A stretch of 13,441 bases of DNA, taken from Crenotrichaceae bacterium (GTDB lineage: Bacteria; Pseudomonadota; Gammaproteobacteria; Methylococcales; DRLZ01). The DNA is taken from NCBI GenBank assembly GCA_011322755.1, contig DRLZ01000349.1:1-13441 (forward strand). The letters run 5' to 3'. Positions 1 through 7,075 of the stretch are shown piece after piece (within the stretch, counting starts at the first letter, position 1; every line of letters starts with the position of its first letter). Below the pieces are notes generated by a model. The model was not told where the DNA came from. It searched no databases and saw only the letters and a program-made list of their open reading frames with translations. The position numbers and the translations under genes are program-made.

Positions 1-967
1 CGAATGTAATAACCGACAGTGCAACAATCTCGCTGCTCTCAAGGCTGTGAGCAGCCGGGTATTGATAAAATACGTAGACTGGCCAGTGGATCAAATAAAT
101 TGAATAACTTATTAACCCAATCTTTACAGCAATTGGATTGGAGAGTAGTTTTCCAAGATAGTGAGCCCGACCTGCATAGATAACCAGTGCTGCACCGATA
201 CATGGAATCAGTGCGTTGATGCCGGGAAAAGGTGTGTTGTTGTCAAAAGTAAAAATAGCAAGACAGATCAATGCCAGTCCGGTGAACAGGATAATTTCCT
301 CAATCAGCCAGTATCTGATTTGGTGCTGCACGAGCCATACAGTGACTGCGCCGATACAAAACTCATAGAATCGAAAAGGAGTCAGGAAAAATACAGCATT
401 GGCATCGATAGCCAAATAGAATTGGGCGGTATACAAACTGACTGTACCGATCAGAATGATTATGGCAATTGCATACGGTTTGCACCTGGCTGACAGAAGT
501 AATAACAGCAGAGCAGGCCAGATCAGGTAAAATTGCTCTTCTACACTGAGCGTCCAGGTATGAAGCAATGGTTTGAAAACAGCATCAGTATCAAAATAAC
601 CTTGTTCATTCCAGAAATAGATATTTGATATGGATAAAATGGCGTGTAATAATGCGCCGCCAAAGCGTTCGAAATGTTGGCTAGAGAATACAAAGTATGC
701 ACATGCGAAGCATGCAACCAGGGTGATGAAGAGAGCCGGAAAGAGTCTGCGTGCGCGCCGCAAATAAAAGTTGAGGGCAGTAAAGTGACCTGCTTCCATT
801 TCATCCTTGATTAAACGGGTAATCAGGAAGCCACTGATTACAAAAAATACATCAACACCAATAAACCCCCCACTGAATGCCCCAACTCCATAATGGAACA
901 ACAAAACACTAATAACCGCAACAGCGCGTAATCCGTCAATATCAGCGCGGTAATGTGATTTTTTCAT
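1..967 (-). CDS. Acyltransferase 3 family (OafA/YrhL-like) membrane O-acyltransferase, C-terminus cut by window edge
   Basis: Integral membrane acyltransferase of the OafA/YrhL type, a family that transfers acetyl or other acyl groups onto surface polysaccharides or related periplasmic acceptors. The frame is open from ATG at 967 to base 1 (322 codons visible), so the C-terminus lies outside. Visible motifs: the family R-X10-H signature (R14 to H25, in DGLRAVAV...LLFHYG), GGFIGVDVFFVISGFLI near residues 33-50, FYLRRARRLFPAL, then LLHTWTLSVEEQFYLIWP, and SYSIYLIHWPVYVFY near the visible end. These are in the usual order with no frameshift. Several hydrophobic helices alternate with short loops. 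The 'YRADIDGLRA' start is common in long members that carry a C-terminal SGNH domain, which cannot be tested here. The acceptor substrate is unknown. Gene order places it last of three minus-strand genes, 112 nt after the hydrolase. No strong ribosome binding site is visible. Confidence 0.92.
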   Translation of the reverse strand, partial: MKKSHYRADIDGLRAVAVISVLLFHYGVGAFSGGFIGVDVFFVISGFLITRLIKDEMEAGHFTALNFYLRRARRLFPALFITLVACFACAYFVFSSQHFERFGGALLHAILSISNIYFWNEQGYFDTDAVFKPLLHTWTLSVEEQFYLIWPALLLLLLSARCKPYAIAIIILIGTVSLYTAQFYLAIDANAVFFLTPFRFYEFCIGAVTVWLVQHQIRYWLIEEIILFTGLALICLAIFTFDNNTPFPGINALIPCIGAALVIYAGRAHYLGKLLSNPIAVKIGLISYSIYLIHWPVYVFYQYPAAHSLESSEIVALSVITF

Positions 968-1079
968 TAATCATGATGCTTTTTGTGATCAGCTTGAAGA
1001 TTACCAAGAGAAGCCTGTTTATTTCAAGCCAATAGAGAATGTGTATGGAATAAAGCCACAACGGTGTCTATCCAGAAAA

Positions 1080-1829
1080 TTACGATTGAATAGAGGACAA
1101 CCAGTTGCTGATTTGGTTCGCCAGCCAGTCTGGTGCATCAAGCGATAAATCATGTCCAGCGCTGTTATGTTGACGATACATCGTCTGCCATATGTTACAC
1201 AGTTTCAGACTGCAGCGATAATCAACCAGCCGGTCTGCGGTACTGGTTATGATCAAAATTGGTTGCGTTGGTTTGTTGATTATTGTAAATCTGTTTGCTG
1301 CCAGTAATTGGTTGCCGGCACTGCGAGCAGACACTGGGTATTGTTGTTGCCATTGCAACCATGAATTTAGTACCTCATCATCGTGGGTATGCTGGTTCGA
1401 TGTCAGCGCTAAAATTTCCTGTTCTCGTTGGCTTTTGGGTAAGAGTAGTATTTTGATGATTGCTGGATAGCTTTGCCATCGTAGGCGTTGGTAAAAAGGT
1501 GAAACTGAGCGTATGCTGGTATTGATTAAAACCGCAGTTTTTACTTCAGTCGAATATCGGCTCATCCAGTCAATTGCAATCATTCCACCCATCGAAATTC
1601 CAATCAAGTTCAGTTGCTTGCGGGCACTGACTTGATCACGCAGTATTTCAGTCATGCCTGCGATTGTGGTTGGGCTTGTCAGATAGTGCAAGCGACCGTT
1701 GCCGGGAATTTCTGGTGTATGGATTGTTGCATTGGGGAATTGTTGACTGAGAACCGAGGTAAAGTCACCCCAGTGTCTTGCTTCGCGAATGAGCCCCCGA
1801 ATTAAAACAATATCCTGATTCGTGTCCAT
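1080..1829 (-). CDS. Alpha/beta hydrolase family protein
   Basis: A 249-residue protein of the alpha/beta hydrolase fold. A full catalytic triad can be proposed: nucleophile S79 in the elbow GISMGG, acid D199 in TSTADRLVD, and H226 in SAGHDLSLDAP. The N-terminal stretch RGLIREARHW (11-20) replaces the more usual HGxxxx oxyanion loop with an arginine-rich version, and a helical cap seems to lie around residues 108-180. There is no signal peptide, so it is probably cytoplasmic. The start at 1829 is well supported: GGAGAGG lies 5 to 6 nt upstream. It is 82 nt downstream of the EamA transporter on the same strand and could be co-transcribed with it. The substrate cannot be told from sequence; esterase or lipase activity is the family default. 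It is not next to biotin genes, so a BioH role has no contextual support. Confidence 0.88.
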   Translation of the reverse strand: MDTNQDIVLIRGLIREARHWGDFTSVLSQQFPNATIHTPEIPGNGRLHYLTSPTTIAGMTEILRDQVSARKQLNLIGISMGGMIAIDWMSRYSTEVKTAVLINTSIRSVSPFYQRLRWQSYPAIIKILLLPKSQREQEILALTSNQHTHDDEVLNSWLQWQQQYPVSARSAGNQLLAANRFTIINKPTQPILIITSTADRLVDYRCSLKLCNIWQTMYRQHNSAGHDLSLDAPDWLANQISNWLSSIQS

Positions 1830-1911
1830 TATTTCCTCTCCAGAATCCTTCAGATCCTATCGAATCTATTCCAAGGTTTGTCATCATCGGGTTGTGACAG
1901 CAACACGAGTG

Positions 1912-2832
1912 TTATTTGTGTTGCTTGCCCAATGCTGTCAGCATCGAACCACACACCATTAGAGATGCACCAGCCAGACTGAGTTGATTGAGTGATTGTG
2001 AGTGAATATATTCTGAATAATCCTGACTGATGAGCGACATGAAAACAATGGTTAGCAATGGAGTGATAGCAAGAATAGCGCTTACACGTGAAGCTTCGAG
2101 ATGATTCAATGCTTCGGCAAAACATCCATATGCCATGACTGTATTGATGGAACAAAATGCCAGTAACCACCAACCTATTTTATCCAGTAATAATACTTGC
2201 TCAGGGACTGCAGCCGGAAAAAAGAGCAGGCTGCCAGCAACGTAGATGCACAACATGATCTGGTTTGAGCTGAAATAGCTGAGTAATTGTTTTTGAGCAA
2301 GTGCGTAAGCTGCCCAGGTAATTGCAGCCAGTACGACCAGGATAATACCAAACTGATAGTCAGTTGCGAGCTTGTTTAAATCTCTCAGCTGCGGGTTAAA
2401 AAAAAGTACAATGCCAAGTGTGAATAGAAAAACCCCCAGCCATTGTCGCTTGTTGAATCGTTCCCTGAAAATTATCAGACCGCCAAATAACAACAGTATT
2501 GGGGCTAATTGAATAACCACCTGGGCGCTATTCGGATCACTTAATTCCAGCCCTTTTAAGTAGAAAATATAATTTGACGTTAAACCAGCAATGGCGATAC
2601 CCAGTAAAACTGTAATGAATCGTGTGATCTTCAGGAAATGCCTGGATTGTGTTTGAATCAACAAGTAAATTGCAATACAAGCAGTAGCAAAAAGAAAGCG
2701 GTACCAGGTTATCGTCATAGCGTCCATTCTGGTGAGCAGCACTTTTAGCGCAATGGGTAATATCCCCCATAATGTTGCCGTTGTGAATGCCAGAAAGAAG
2801 CCAAGGCGCCAGTGGCCAGATGTGGAATGCAT
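1912..2832 (-). CDS. EamA/DMT-superfamily transporter (RhaT/YdcZ-like permease)
   Basis: A polytopic permease of the drug/metabolite transporter superfamily. It shows two EamA repeats, about ten hydrophobic helices and around 306 residues from the chosen start, the normal family size. Typical elements are LWGILPIALK in the first helix, WYRFLFATACIA, then GLELSDPNSAQVVIQLAPILLL closing the first repeat, and ITWAAYALAQKQLL followed by LEASRVSAILAITPLLTIVFM in the second. The substrate is unknown; such proteins export metabolites or amino-acid-like compounds. I chose ATG at 2832 because AGGA lies 5 nt upstream and the protein then begins just before the first membrane helix. The frame is open to another ATG at 2958 with its own GAGGAT, which would add 42 non-membrane residues; this remains an alternative. 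The hydrolase gene follows on the same strand. Confidence 0.88.
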   Translation of the reverse strand: MHSTSGHWRLGFFLAFTTATLWGILPIALKVLLTRMDAMTITWYRFLFATACIAIYLLIQTQSRHFLKITRFITVLLGIAIAGLTSNYIFYLKGLELSDPNSAQVVIQLAPILLLFGGLIIFRERFNKRQWLGVFLFTLGIVLFFNPQLRDLNKLATDYQFGIILVVLAAITWAAYALAQKQLLSYFSSNQIMLCIYVAGSLLFFPAAVPEQVLLLDKIGWWLLAFCSINTVMAYGCFAEALNHLEASRVSAILAITPLLTIVFMSLISQDYSEYIHSQSLNQLSLAGASLMVCGSMLTALGKQHK

Positions 2833-3019
2833 GTGTTTCCTGAGTGTTTGGAGTGAGTCAAGTTCTTGTGAAGTAAAAGTGATGGCGGGTGTGGATAGAT
2901 GAGATACGTCAGCGTCTTGCATTTGCCAGCATGTAAGCTGTGCGACATCGCATATCATATATCCTCAATCCGTGACTTCGCTACGGCACAAGGCGCAAGC
3001 TATTGATTCTATATCAGTT

Positions 3020-3055
3020 AAAAAATATCCGCTTAACCGACGGGTGAGGCTAAGC
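3020..3055 (-). terminator. Candidate rho-independent terminator (minus strand)
   Basis: On the minus strand, GCTTAGCC (3048-3055) can pair with GGTTAAGC (3031-3038): an 8-bp stem with one G-U pair and a 9-nt loop. Five bases later comes a run of six T (3020-3025). The stem is only moderately GC-rich and the T-run is not immediately adjacent, so this is a fair but not strong terminator. It would end a minus-strand transcript starting somewhere in 3060-3400. On the plus strand the same hairpin is followed only by ATTTTG. Confidence 0.4.
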
Positions 3056-3217
3056 ATTTTGAAACCCCTGTGAAACTAATATCATAACCTTCGTTATCCG
3101 CATCGAAATCACGAATTCAGGATGCTGAGAATTGACTTGCTTGAAAATAATTGATGCGTATTCATGGGTGGTCACAATAAATGGCGTTGTGCAGAAGCTC
3201 GCGAAGTAACGTACCAC
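3050..3217 (-). CDS. Doubtful small ORF (55 codons), unknown
   Basis: Minus-strand frame open from a TGA at 3230-3232 down to TAG at 3050-3052. The first possible start is GTG at 3217; another GTG at 3175 would give 41 residues. The product would be slightly basic, with a stretch resembling a real globular segment (HEYASIIFKQVNSQHPEFVI). I do not recognise it. In favour: its stop codon lies inside the stem of the terminator-like hairpin at 3020-3055, a common arrangement at the end of a gene. Against: no ATG start, no clear ribosome binding site, short length. It could be a chance frame, a gene remnant, or part of an untranslated RNA. Confidence 0.2.
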   Translation of the reverse strand: MVRYFASFCTTPFIVTTHEYASIIFKQVNSQHPEFVISMRITKVMILVSQGFQNA

Positions 3218-3273
3218 AAAAGAAAATTGTCATCTCTTTCTTCACTGAATACAGGAAAGTGAACCACGAGTTC

Positions 3274-3303
3274 TTGCTATTCGCATAAAGCTACTCATAT
3301 AAT
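3274..3303 (+). promoter_or_regulatory. Candidate sigma70-type promoter for the DedA gene
   Basis: A perfect -10 hexamer TATAAT (3298-3303) preceded by TTGCTA (3274-3279, 4 of 6 matches to TTGACA) with an 18-nt spacer. The start codon of the DedA gene is 100 nt downstream, implying a leader of roughly 90 nt. The match is by eye only; AT-rich intergenic DNA gives such hits by chance. Confidence 0.4.
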
Positions 3304-3403
3304 CGACGTCTTTTGCCCGTTTTGCAAACAGCAATGTCATTCGTGTTCACTTCACCATATTCAATTGTTGCTTGCTGACTTTAATTTTTAAAGAGCGTGA
3401 CTC

Positions 3404-3994
3404 ATGGAAGATTTAATAGCACTTATCCAAGCCAATATTGACTATGCGCCGTGGATTATTTTTGCTGCCTTGTTATTAGCAGGATTCAATATACCTGTTT
3501 CAGAAGACGGGATGATTTTTATTTCAGCGCTGTTGGCAAGCAATCATCCGGGAACACGCCTGCCTTTTTTTCTAGGTGTTTATGCAGGCGCTTATTTTTC
3601 AGATGTAATCTGTTACTGGCTGGGGCGATTACTCGGTCCAAAATTGTTCAGGATTCGTCTTTTTGCAAATATGGCAAGTCCGGAGAAAATCGAAAAGGTC
3701 GCATACTATTTTGAACGCTATGGCGTTCTTACGCTGATTGTTGGACGGTTTATCCCGTTTGGAGTGCGCAATGCCATGTTTCTGACTGCCGGGCTGAGTA
3801 AGATGAATTTTATAAAATTTGCACTCGCTGACTGGCTGGCATGCTCTATTTCAGTGATGACTTATTTTTACCTGTATTACCAGTATGGGGAAGCTGTTAT
3901 TGATACTGTAAAAGAGGCTAATATTATTATTTTTAGCGTAGCCTTTATTGGTGTTGTTGGTTATCTAATCTATCGTCGTCATCAGAAAGCATGA
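3404..3994 (+). CDS. DedA family (VTT/SNARE-associated domain) inner-membrane protein
   Basis: A 196-residue integral membrane protein of the DedA family. Members flip lipid carriers such as undecaprenyl phosphate and help maintain proton motive force and membrane integrity. Visible family features: a re-entrant N-terminal segment with FNIPVSEDG (E34, D35), the glycine-rich YWLGRLLG (71-78) after membrane-buried D67, and the signature GRFIPFGVRNAMFLTAGLSKM (114-134) with arginines R115 and R122 and P118, the region containing the essential arginines of characterised DedA proteins. Two hydrophobic helices follow, ending in a basic tail (YRRHQKA). Length is normal. The start is preceded by AAAGAG about 8 nt upstream, an acceptable binding site. 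It stands alone, convergent with lolD and divergent from the EamA transporter. The exact lipid substrate cannot be read from the sequence. Confidence 0.9.
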   Translation: MEDLIALIQANIDYAPWIIFAALLLAGFNIPVSEDGMIFISALLASNHPGTRLPFFLGVYAGAYFSDVICYWLGRLLGPKLFRIRLFANMASPEKIEKVAYYFERYGVLTLIVGRFIPFGVRNAMFLTAGLSKMNFIKFALADWLACSISVMTYFYLYYQYGEAVIDTVKEANIIIFSVAFIGVVGYLIYRRHQKA

Positions 3995-4067
3995 ATATTG
4001 CTATATTTTGCACTGACAGTTGTTTTAGCTAGCAGAATTTCGTTGATTTAGATACAGATAAGTGATT

Positions 4068-4754
4068 TCAGGAAACAGTATTTAAAACCCCATCACTTAA
4101 GGTGTACACAGTATCCATGCGTTGTGCTAGTTTAGGGTCGTGCGTAACGATGACCAGACTGGCATCATATTCCCGGTTGAGATCTAACATTAAATCAAAA
4201 ACCAGTTCAGCGGTTTTGCTATCCAGATTACCTGTAGGTTCATCAGCGAGTACGCATTTTGGGTGCGTGACCAATGCTCGGGCTACAGCGGCACGCTGTC
4301 TTTCTCCACCGGATAGTTCACCGGGCTTATGTAGCAAACGATGACCCAGATTGACTCTCTCGATAATTTCACGTGATTGACGACGAGCCATTCCAACACT
4401 TTCTCCGCGTATCAGTAACGGCATGGCGACATTTTCCTCGAGGGTAAATTCCCCAAGCAAATGATGAAATTGATAGATAAACCCCAGTGTCCGATTGCGA
4501 AGTGTTGCAAGCCTGCTCTCGGAGATTTTGTTGATATCGACATTATCCCAGAAGACTGAACCTGAACTGAGTTGATCGAGTCCGCCTAATAAGTGCAGTA
4601 ATGTGCTTTTTCCAGACCCGGATGCGCCCATAATCGCGATACGCTCGGCAGGCTGAATGCCAAGGTTCACGCCTTGCAAAACACTGACTTGAAGCTCACC
4701 ATCATCGAACGATTTTTTTAGATCACGGCACTCGAGCACTGCTGGATTACTCAT
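4068..4754 (-). CDS. lolD: Lipoprotein-releasing system ATP-binding protein LolD
   Basis: ATPase subunit of the Lol ABC transporter, which powers release of outer-membrane lipoproteins from the inner membrane to the carrier LolA. At 228 residues it has the usual length. Motifs: Walker A GASGSGKST (43-51), Q-loop glutamine Q95, signature LSGGERQ (147-153), Walker B CVLADEP (167-173) with catalytic E172, and H-loop H205 in VTHD. The segment GFIYQFHHLLGEFTLEENVA (91-110) around the Q-loop is the hallmark that separates LolD from related MacB/FtsE-type ATPases. The start codon overlaps the end of the upstream permease gene by 8 nt (ATGAGTAA), so the two are translationally coupled. The gene converges on the DedA gene, with 73 nt between the stop codons and no clear terminator. 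Confidence 0.96.
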   Translation of the reverse strand: MSNPAVLECRDLKKSFDDGELQVSVLQGVNLGIQPAERIAIMGASGSGKSTLLHLLGGLDQLSSGSVFWDNVDINKISESRLATLRNRTLGFIYQFHHLLGEFTLEENVAMPLLIRGESVGMARRQSREIIERVNLGHRLLHKPGELSGGERQRAAVARALVTHPKCVLADEPTGNLDSKTAELVFDLMLDLNREYDASLVIVTHDPKLAQRMDTVYTLSDGVLNTVS

Positions 4755-6000
4755 ACCTCAGTACCTCGGCAGGGTTTACCCGTGCTGCCTGCCATGCCGG
4801 GTAGAGTGTGGCCAGTAGTGATAGAAATATACCGATTCCTGCAATTTTGTAGACATCTGACCAGAGCAATCGTGAGGGTAGGTCGCTGATATAATAGACA
4901 TCCGGAGCCATTAATTTTGTTCCCAGAAAGTTTTCTACCATCGGTACAATATTTTCGATATTGCTTGCCAGTAAAACACCGCCACAGACACCGAGGATGG
5001 TGCCAGCCACGCCAATCATTCCACCTAGCAAAATGAATATCCACATGACTTGTCTTGCCGTCAGTCCCTGAGTGCGCAAAATGGCTATGTCAGGACGTTT
5101 GTCAGTTACCACCATCACCAGTGTCGAGACGATGTTGAATGCTGCGACTGCGACGATTAACAATAAAATAATAAACATCACCCTTTTTTCCATTTTGATT
5201 GCACGAAAAAAATTACGGTGAGCCTGTGTCCAGTCTGAAATACGATACTGACCAAGGATATGTTGTCTTAGTCGAGATGAGATTGCAGGCGCCTCAAACA
5301 TATCATCGAGTTGTAGTCTTAATCCACTCACAGCATTACCCAGACGCATGAGCCGCGCCGCATCCGCGATGTGAACAACAGCAAGATTGCGATCGTATTC
5401 AAACATTCCGACTTTGAAGATACCAACCACAGTGAAGCGTCTTAGTCGCGGCAAAATACCGCCTGGGGTAACATTTAACTGCGGTGTAATAACAGTCACC
5501 TTGTCGCCTTGTATTGCGCCAAGATAATTGGCAAGTTCTGCTCCCAGGATAATTCCGTATTCGCCGGGTTTAAGATCAGTAATCTGACCTTTTCCGGGAA
5601 CCATGTTTTCCGGTAAATCTGAAACTTGTGATTCTTGTTCAGGATCAATGCCCCGCAACAATACCCCGCTGACACGCTGACCGAGATTTAACATGACTTG
5701 TCCTTGTGCAAAAGGGGCATGCCCAATAACCTGAGGGAAGTCATCAAGTAGATTTGCTACTTGTTTCCAATCGCGTAATTTGCCATCCCAGCCAGAGACA
5801 GTTGCATGGGAGGTCATCCCCAGAATCCGCTGGCGCAATTCCTGCTCAAAACCATTCATTACCGAGAGCACAGTAATCAGTGCAGTAACGCCCAGAGCAA
5901 TCCCCAGTATTGATGTCAAGGTGATGAACGAAATAAAGCGCGTTCTTCGTTTTGCCCGCATATAGCGCAAGCCAATGCAAGCTTCAATTGGTTTAAACAT
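4747..6000 (-). CDS. Lipoprotein-releasing system permease, LolC/LolE family (possibly LolF)
   Basis: Membrane subunit of the Lol transporter, 417 residues. Layout: one helix at about 22-48, a large periplasmic domain, then three helices at about 273-298, 318-345 and 383-402 forming the FtsX-type domain, ending in ARVNPAEVLRYE, a typical LolC/E tail. The N-terminal IGLRYMRAKRRTRFISFITL is characteristic. The periplasmic loop TPQLNVTPGGILP (172-184) has prolines spaced like the LolC 'Hook' that captures LolA. Only one such permease is seen with lolD. In E. coli lolC-lolD-lolE are together; bacteria with one hybrid permease call it LolF. I infer LolF, but a second permease could be elsewhere, so no symbol is given. 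It starts 41 nt after fur and overlaps lolD by 8 nt, so fur-permease-lolD may be one transcript. No strong ribosome binding site is visible. Confidence 0.93.
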   Translation of the reverse strand: MFKPIEACIGLRYMRAKRRTRFISFITLTSILGIALGVTALITVLSVMNGFEQELRQRILGMTSHATVSGWDGKLRDWKQVANLLDDFPQVIGHAPFAQGQVMLNLGQRVSGVLLRGIDPEQESQVSDLPENMVPGKGQITDLKPGEYGIILGAELANYLGAIQGDKVTVITPQLNVTPGGILPRLRRFTVVGIFKVGMFEYDRNLAVVHIADAARLMRLGNAVSGLRLQLDDMFEAPAISSRLRQHILGQYRISDWTQAHRNFFRAIKMEKRVMFIILLLIVAVAAFNIVSTLVMVVTDKRPDIAILRTQGLTARQVMWIFILLGGMIGVAGTILGVCGGVLLASNIENIVPMVENFLGTKLMAPDVYYISDLPSRLLWSDVYKIAGIGIFLSLLATLYPAWQAARVNPAEVLRYE

Positions 6001-6041
6001 TCAGTAGATCGTTTGTTATTGTCTAAGTTGGTGTCTGTGTA

Positions 6042-6455
6042 TTATTTGCAATCGGGACAGACACCATAGAGGTAATGAGAATGGTGGGTGAGGGAATAGC
6101 CGGCATTTTTTGCAATATCACGCTGTCTTTTCTCAATGATTTCATCTTCAAACTCATCAACCCGGCCACATTTTACACAAACAAGATGATCGTGATGCTG
6201 ACCATCGTCCAGTTCAAACACCGAGTTGTTGGTATCAAAATGATGACGTTTTACCAAACCAGCCGCTTCAAACTGAGTCAGTACACGATAAACTGTTGCC
6301 AAGCCAATCTCTTCACCCGCGTCAAGCAGTTTCTTATAAACGCTTTCAGCTGTTACATGACGTTGTTCTTCATGACTGCGTTCAAGTATCTCGAGGATTC
6401 TCAAACGAGGCAGAGTGACCTTGAGGCCAGCTTTTCTTAGATCAACACTTTCCAT
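6042..6455 (-). CDS. fur: Ferric uptake regulator Fur
   Basis: Iron-responsive repressor, 137 residues, with the normal Fur layout: an N-terminal winged helix (1-85, containing TLPRLRILEIL and the recognition segment GLATVYRVLTQFEAAGLVKR, 51-70) and a C-terminal dimerisation and metal-binding domain. Metal ligands visible: H33, E81, the cluster HHDH (87-90), C93 and C96 in CVKCG, and C133/C136 in the tail CPDCK. Both CxxC pairs of the structural zinc site are intact. It is divergent from bamE, the standard gammaproteobacterial arrangement, with a 126-nt spacer. AAAGG lies about 9 nt before the start. No sequence resembling the GATAATGATAATCATTATC Fur box was found upstream, so autoregulation is not supported by sequence here. 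Confidence 0.98.
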   Translation of the reverse strand: MESVDLRKAGLKVTLPRLRILEILERSHEEQRHVTAESVYKKLLDAGEEIGLATVYRVLTQFEAAGLVKRHHFDTNNSVFELDDGQHHDHLVCVKCGRVDEFEDEIIEKRQRDIAKNAGYSLTHHSHYLYGVCPDCK

Positions 6456-6474
6456 TGAGTTATACCTTTGCTAG

Positions 6475-6495
6475 TTGGTCATTAAGCCTGACCAA
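6475..6495. repeat. Perfect 7-bp inverted repeat in fur-bamE spacer
   Basis: TTGGTCA (6475-6481) and TGACCAA (6489-6495) are exact inverted repeats with a 7-nt spacer. A second palindrome overlaps it: AGCCT and AGGCT around GACCA (6485-6499). The element begins 20 nt upstream of the fur start codon. It could be an operator for an unknown regulator or a hairpin in the fur leader. It does not match a Fur box. Confidence 0.4.
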
Positions 6496-6581
6496 GGCTG
6501 ATTGCCGCATTCAAAAATGTCATTTATTTAAGCTTTACGGTATCATTTGTTGTTTCAAATGCCGAGAAATTATTTATTCAA

Positions 6582-7013
6582 ATGGAAAAGGATCGCATCG
6601 TATTCACCATGATTGCAAGTTTCTTTTTGCTCTCCTGTGGAATTTACAAAGTTGATGTGCAACAAGGAAACCTGATTAACCAGGATCTGATTAACCAGGT
6701 CAGACCACGTATGACAAAACGTCAGGTGCAATATGTTCTGGGTACTCCACTAACAGTTGATCCATTCCACAAGGATCGCTGGGACTATCTTTTTACCAAC
6801 CAGCCTGGCGGTGAGGACATAACCAGGCAACAGGTCTCACTCATATTTAAAAACAATAAACTAAGCATTATCGAAGGCGATCTTAAACCGGGAACCCTGA
6901 CCGTTCTGGAACCAAAAAAAGATGTGGATATTATTGTTCCAAAACGCAAGATAGAAAAAACCATTTTAGAGAAAATTACATCATTATTCGGCCTTCTTGA
7001 TGATGAGGCGTAG
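6582..7013 (+). CDS. bamE: Outer membrane protein assembly factor BamE (SmpA/OmlA)
   Basis: Small lipoprotein of the Bam complex, which folds beta-barrel proteins into the outer membrane. A lipoprotein signal ends in LLSC, with the modified cysteine at C19. The mature part contains the conserved BamE core: INQDLINQVRPRMTKRQVQY (32-51), VLGTP, then DPFHKDRWDYLF, and the turn after NQPGGED. Leucine at the -2 position of the lipobox is slightly unusual. The protein (143 residues) is about 30 residues longer than E. coli BamE, the excess being a lysine-rich C-terminal tail ending LFGLLDDEA. Divergent neighbour fur supports the call. No clear ribosome binding site precedes ATG 6582; an internal ATG at 6609 would leave too short a signal peptide. 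Confidence 0.95.
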   Translation: MEKDRIVFTMIASFFLLSCGIYKVDVQQGNLINQDLINQVRPRMTKRQVQYVLGTPLTVDPFHKDRWDYLFTNQPGGEDITRQQVSLIFKNNKLSIIEGDLKPGTLTVLEPKKDVDIIVPKRKIEKTILEKITSLFGLLDDEA

Positions 7014-7075
7014 GTCTAGCAGGTTTTTCTCTCGTTGAAAAGTTGTGACAAGTTCGAATAATGCACAGTAGAATC

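Larger units (their letters stand above)
2833..3403. other. Long intergenic region between divergent EamA transporter and DedA genes
   Basis: 571 bases without a confident gene. It holds a hairpin with a T-tract on the minus strand (3020-3055), a 55-codon open frame on the minus strand ending inside that hairpin (3050-3217), and a candidate sigma70-type promoter for the plus-strand DedA gene (3274-3303). The part next to the transporter (2833-2958) may instead code for its N-terminal extension. No tRNA, insertion-sequence ends or direct repeats were seen. Confidence 0.6.

Noticed and set aside
1..90. Apparent frameshift near the visible C-terminus of the acyltransferase
   Set aside because: It came from miscounting the C-run at 56-58; reading again (CAATACCCGGC on the minus strand) the frame stays open and hydrophobic to base 1.
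161..804. Open frames on the plus strand (161-493) and in another minus frame (541-804), suggesting small or broken genes at the left end
   Set aside because: Translating the minus strand from ATG 967 gives one uninterrupted acyltransferase-3 protein across the whole stretch, with its motifs in order; the others are frames inside it.
1850..2173. 107-codon minus-strand frame overlapping the end of the EamA gene
   Set aside because: It lies in another frame over the clearly hydrophobic EamA coding sequence and its product has no recognisable features.
2745..2948. 67-codon frame starting MSHSLHAGK upstream of the EamA gene
   Set aside because: No ribosome binding site at suitable distance, and it runs into the transporter coding region in another frame; probably chance.
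6456..6581. Fur box for autoregulation between fur and bamE
   Set aside because: No stretch close to GATAATGATAATCATTATC was found on either strand; only the unrelated palindromes at 6475-6499.
7014..7075. Shared terminator between convergent bamE and cysC
   Set aside because: Only a poor TTTTC/GAAAA pairing in an AT-rich stretch; no GC-rich stem.
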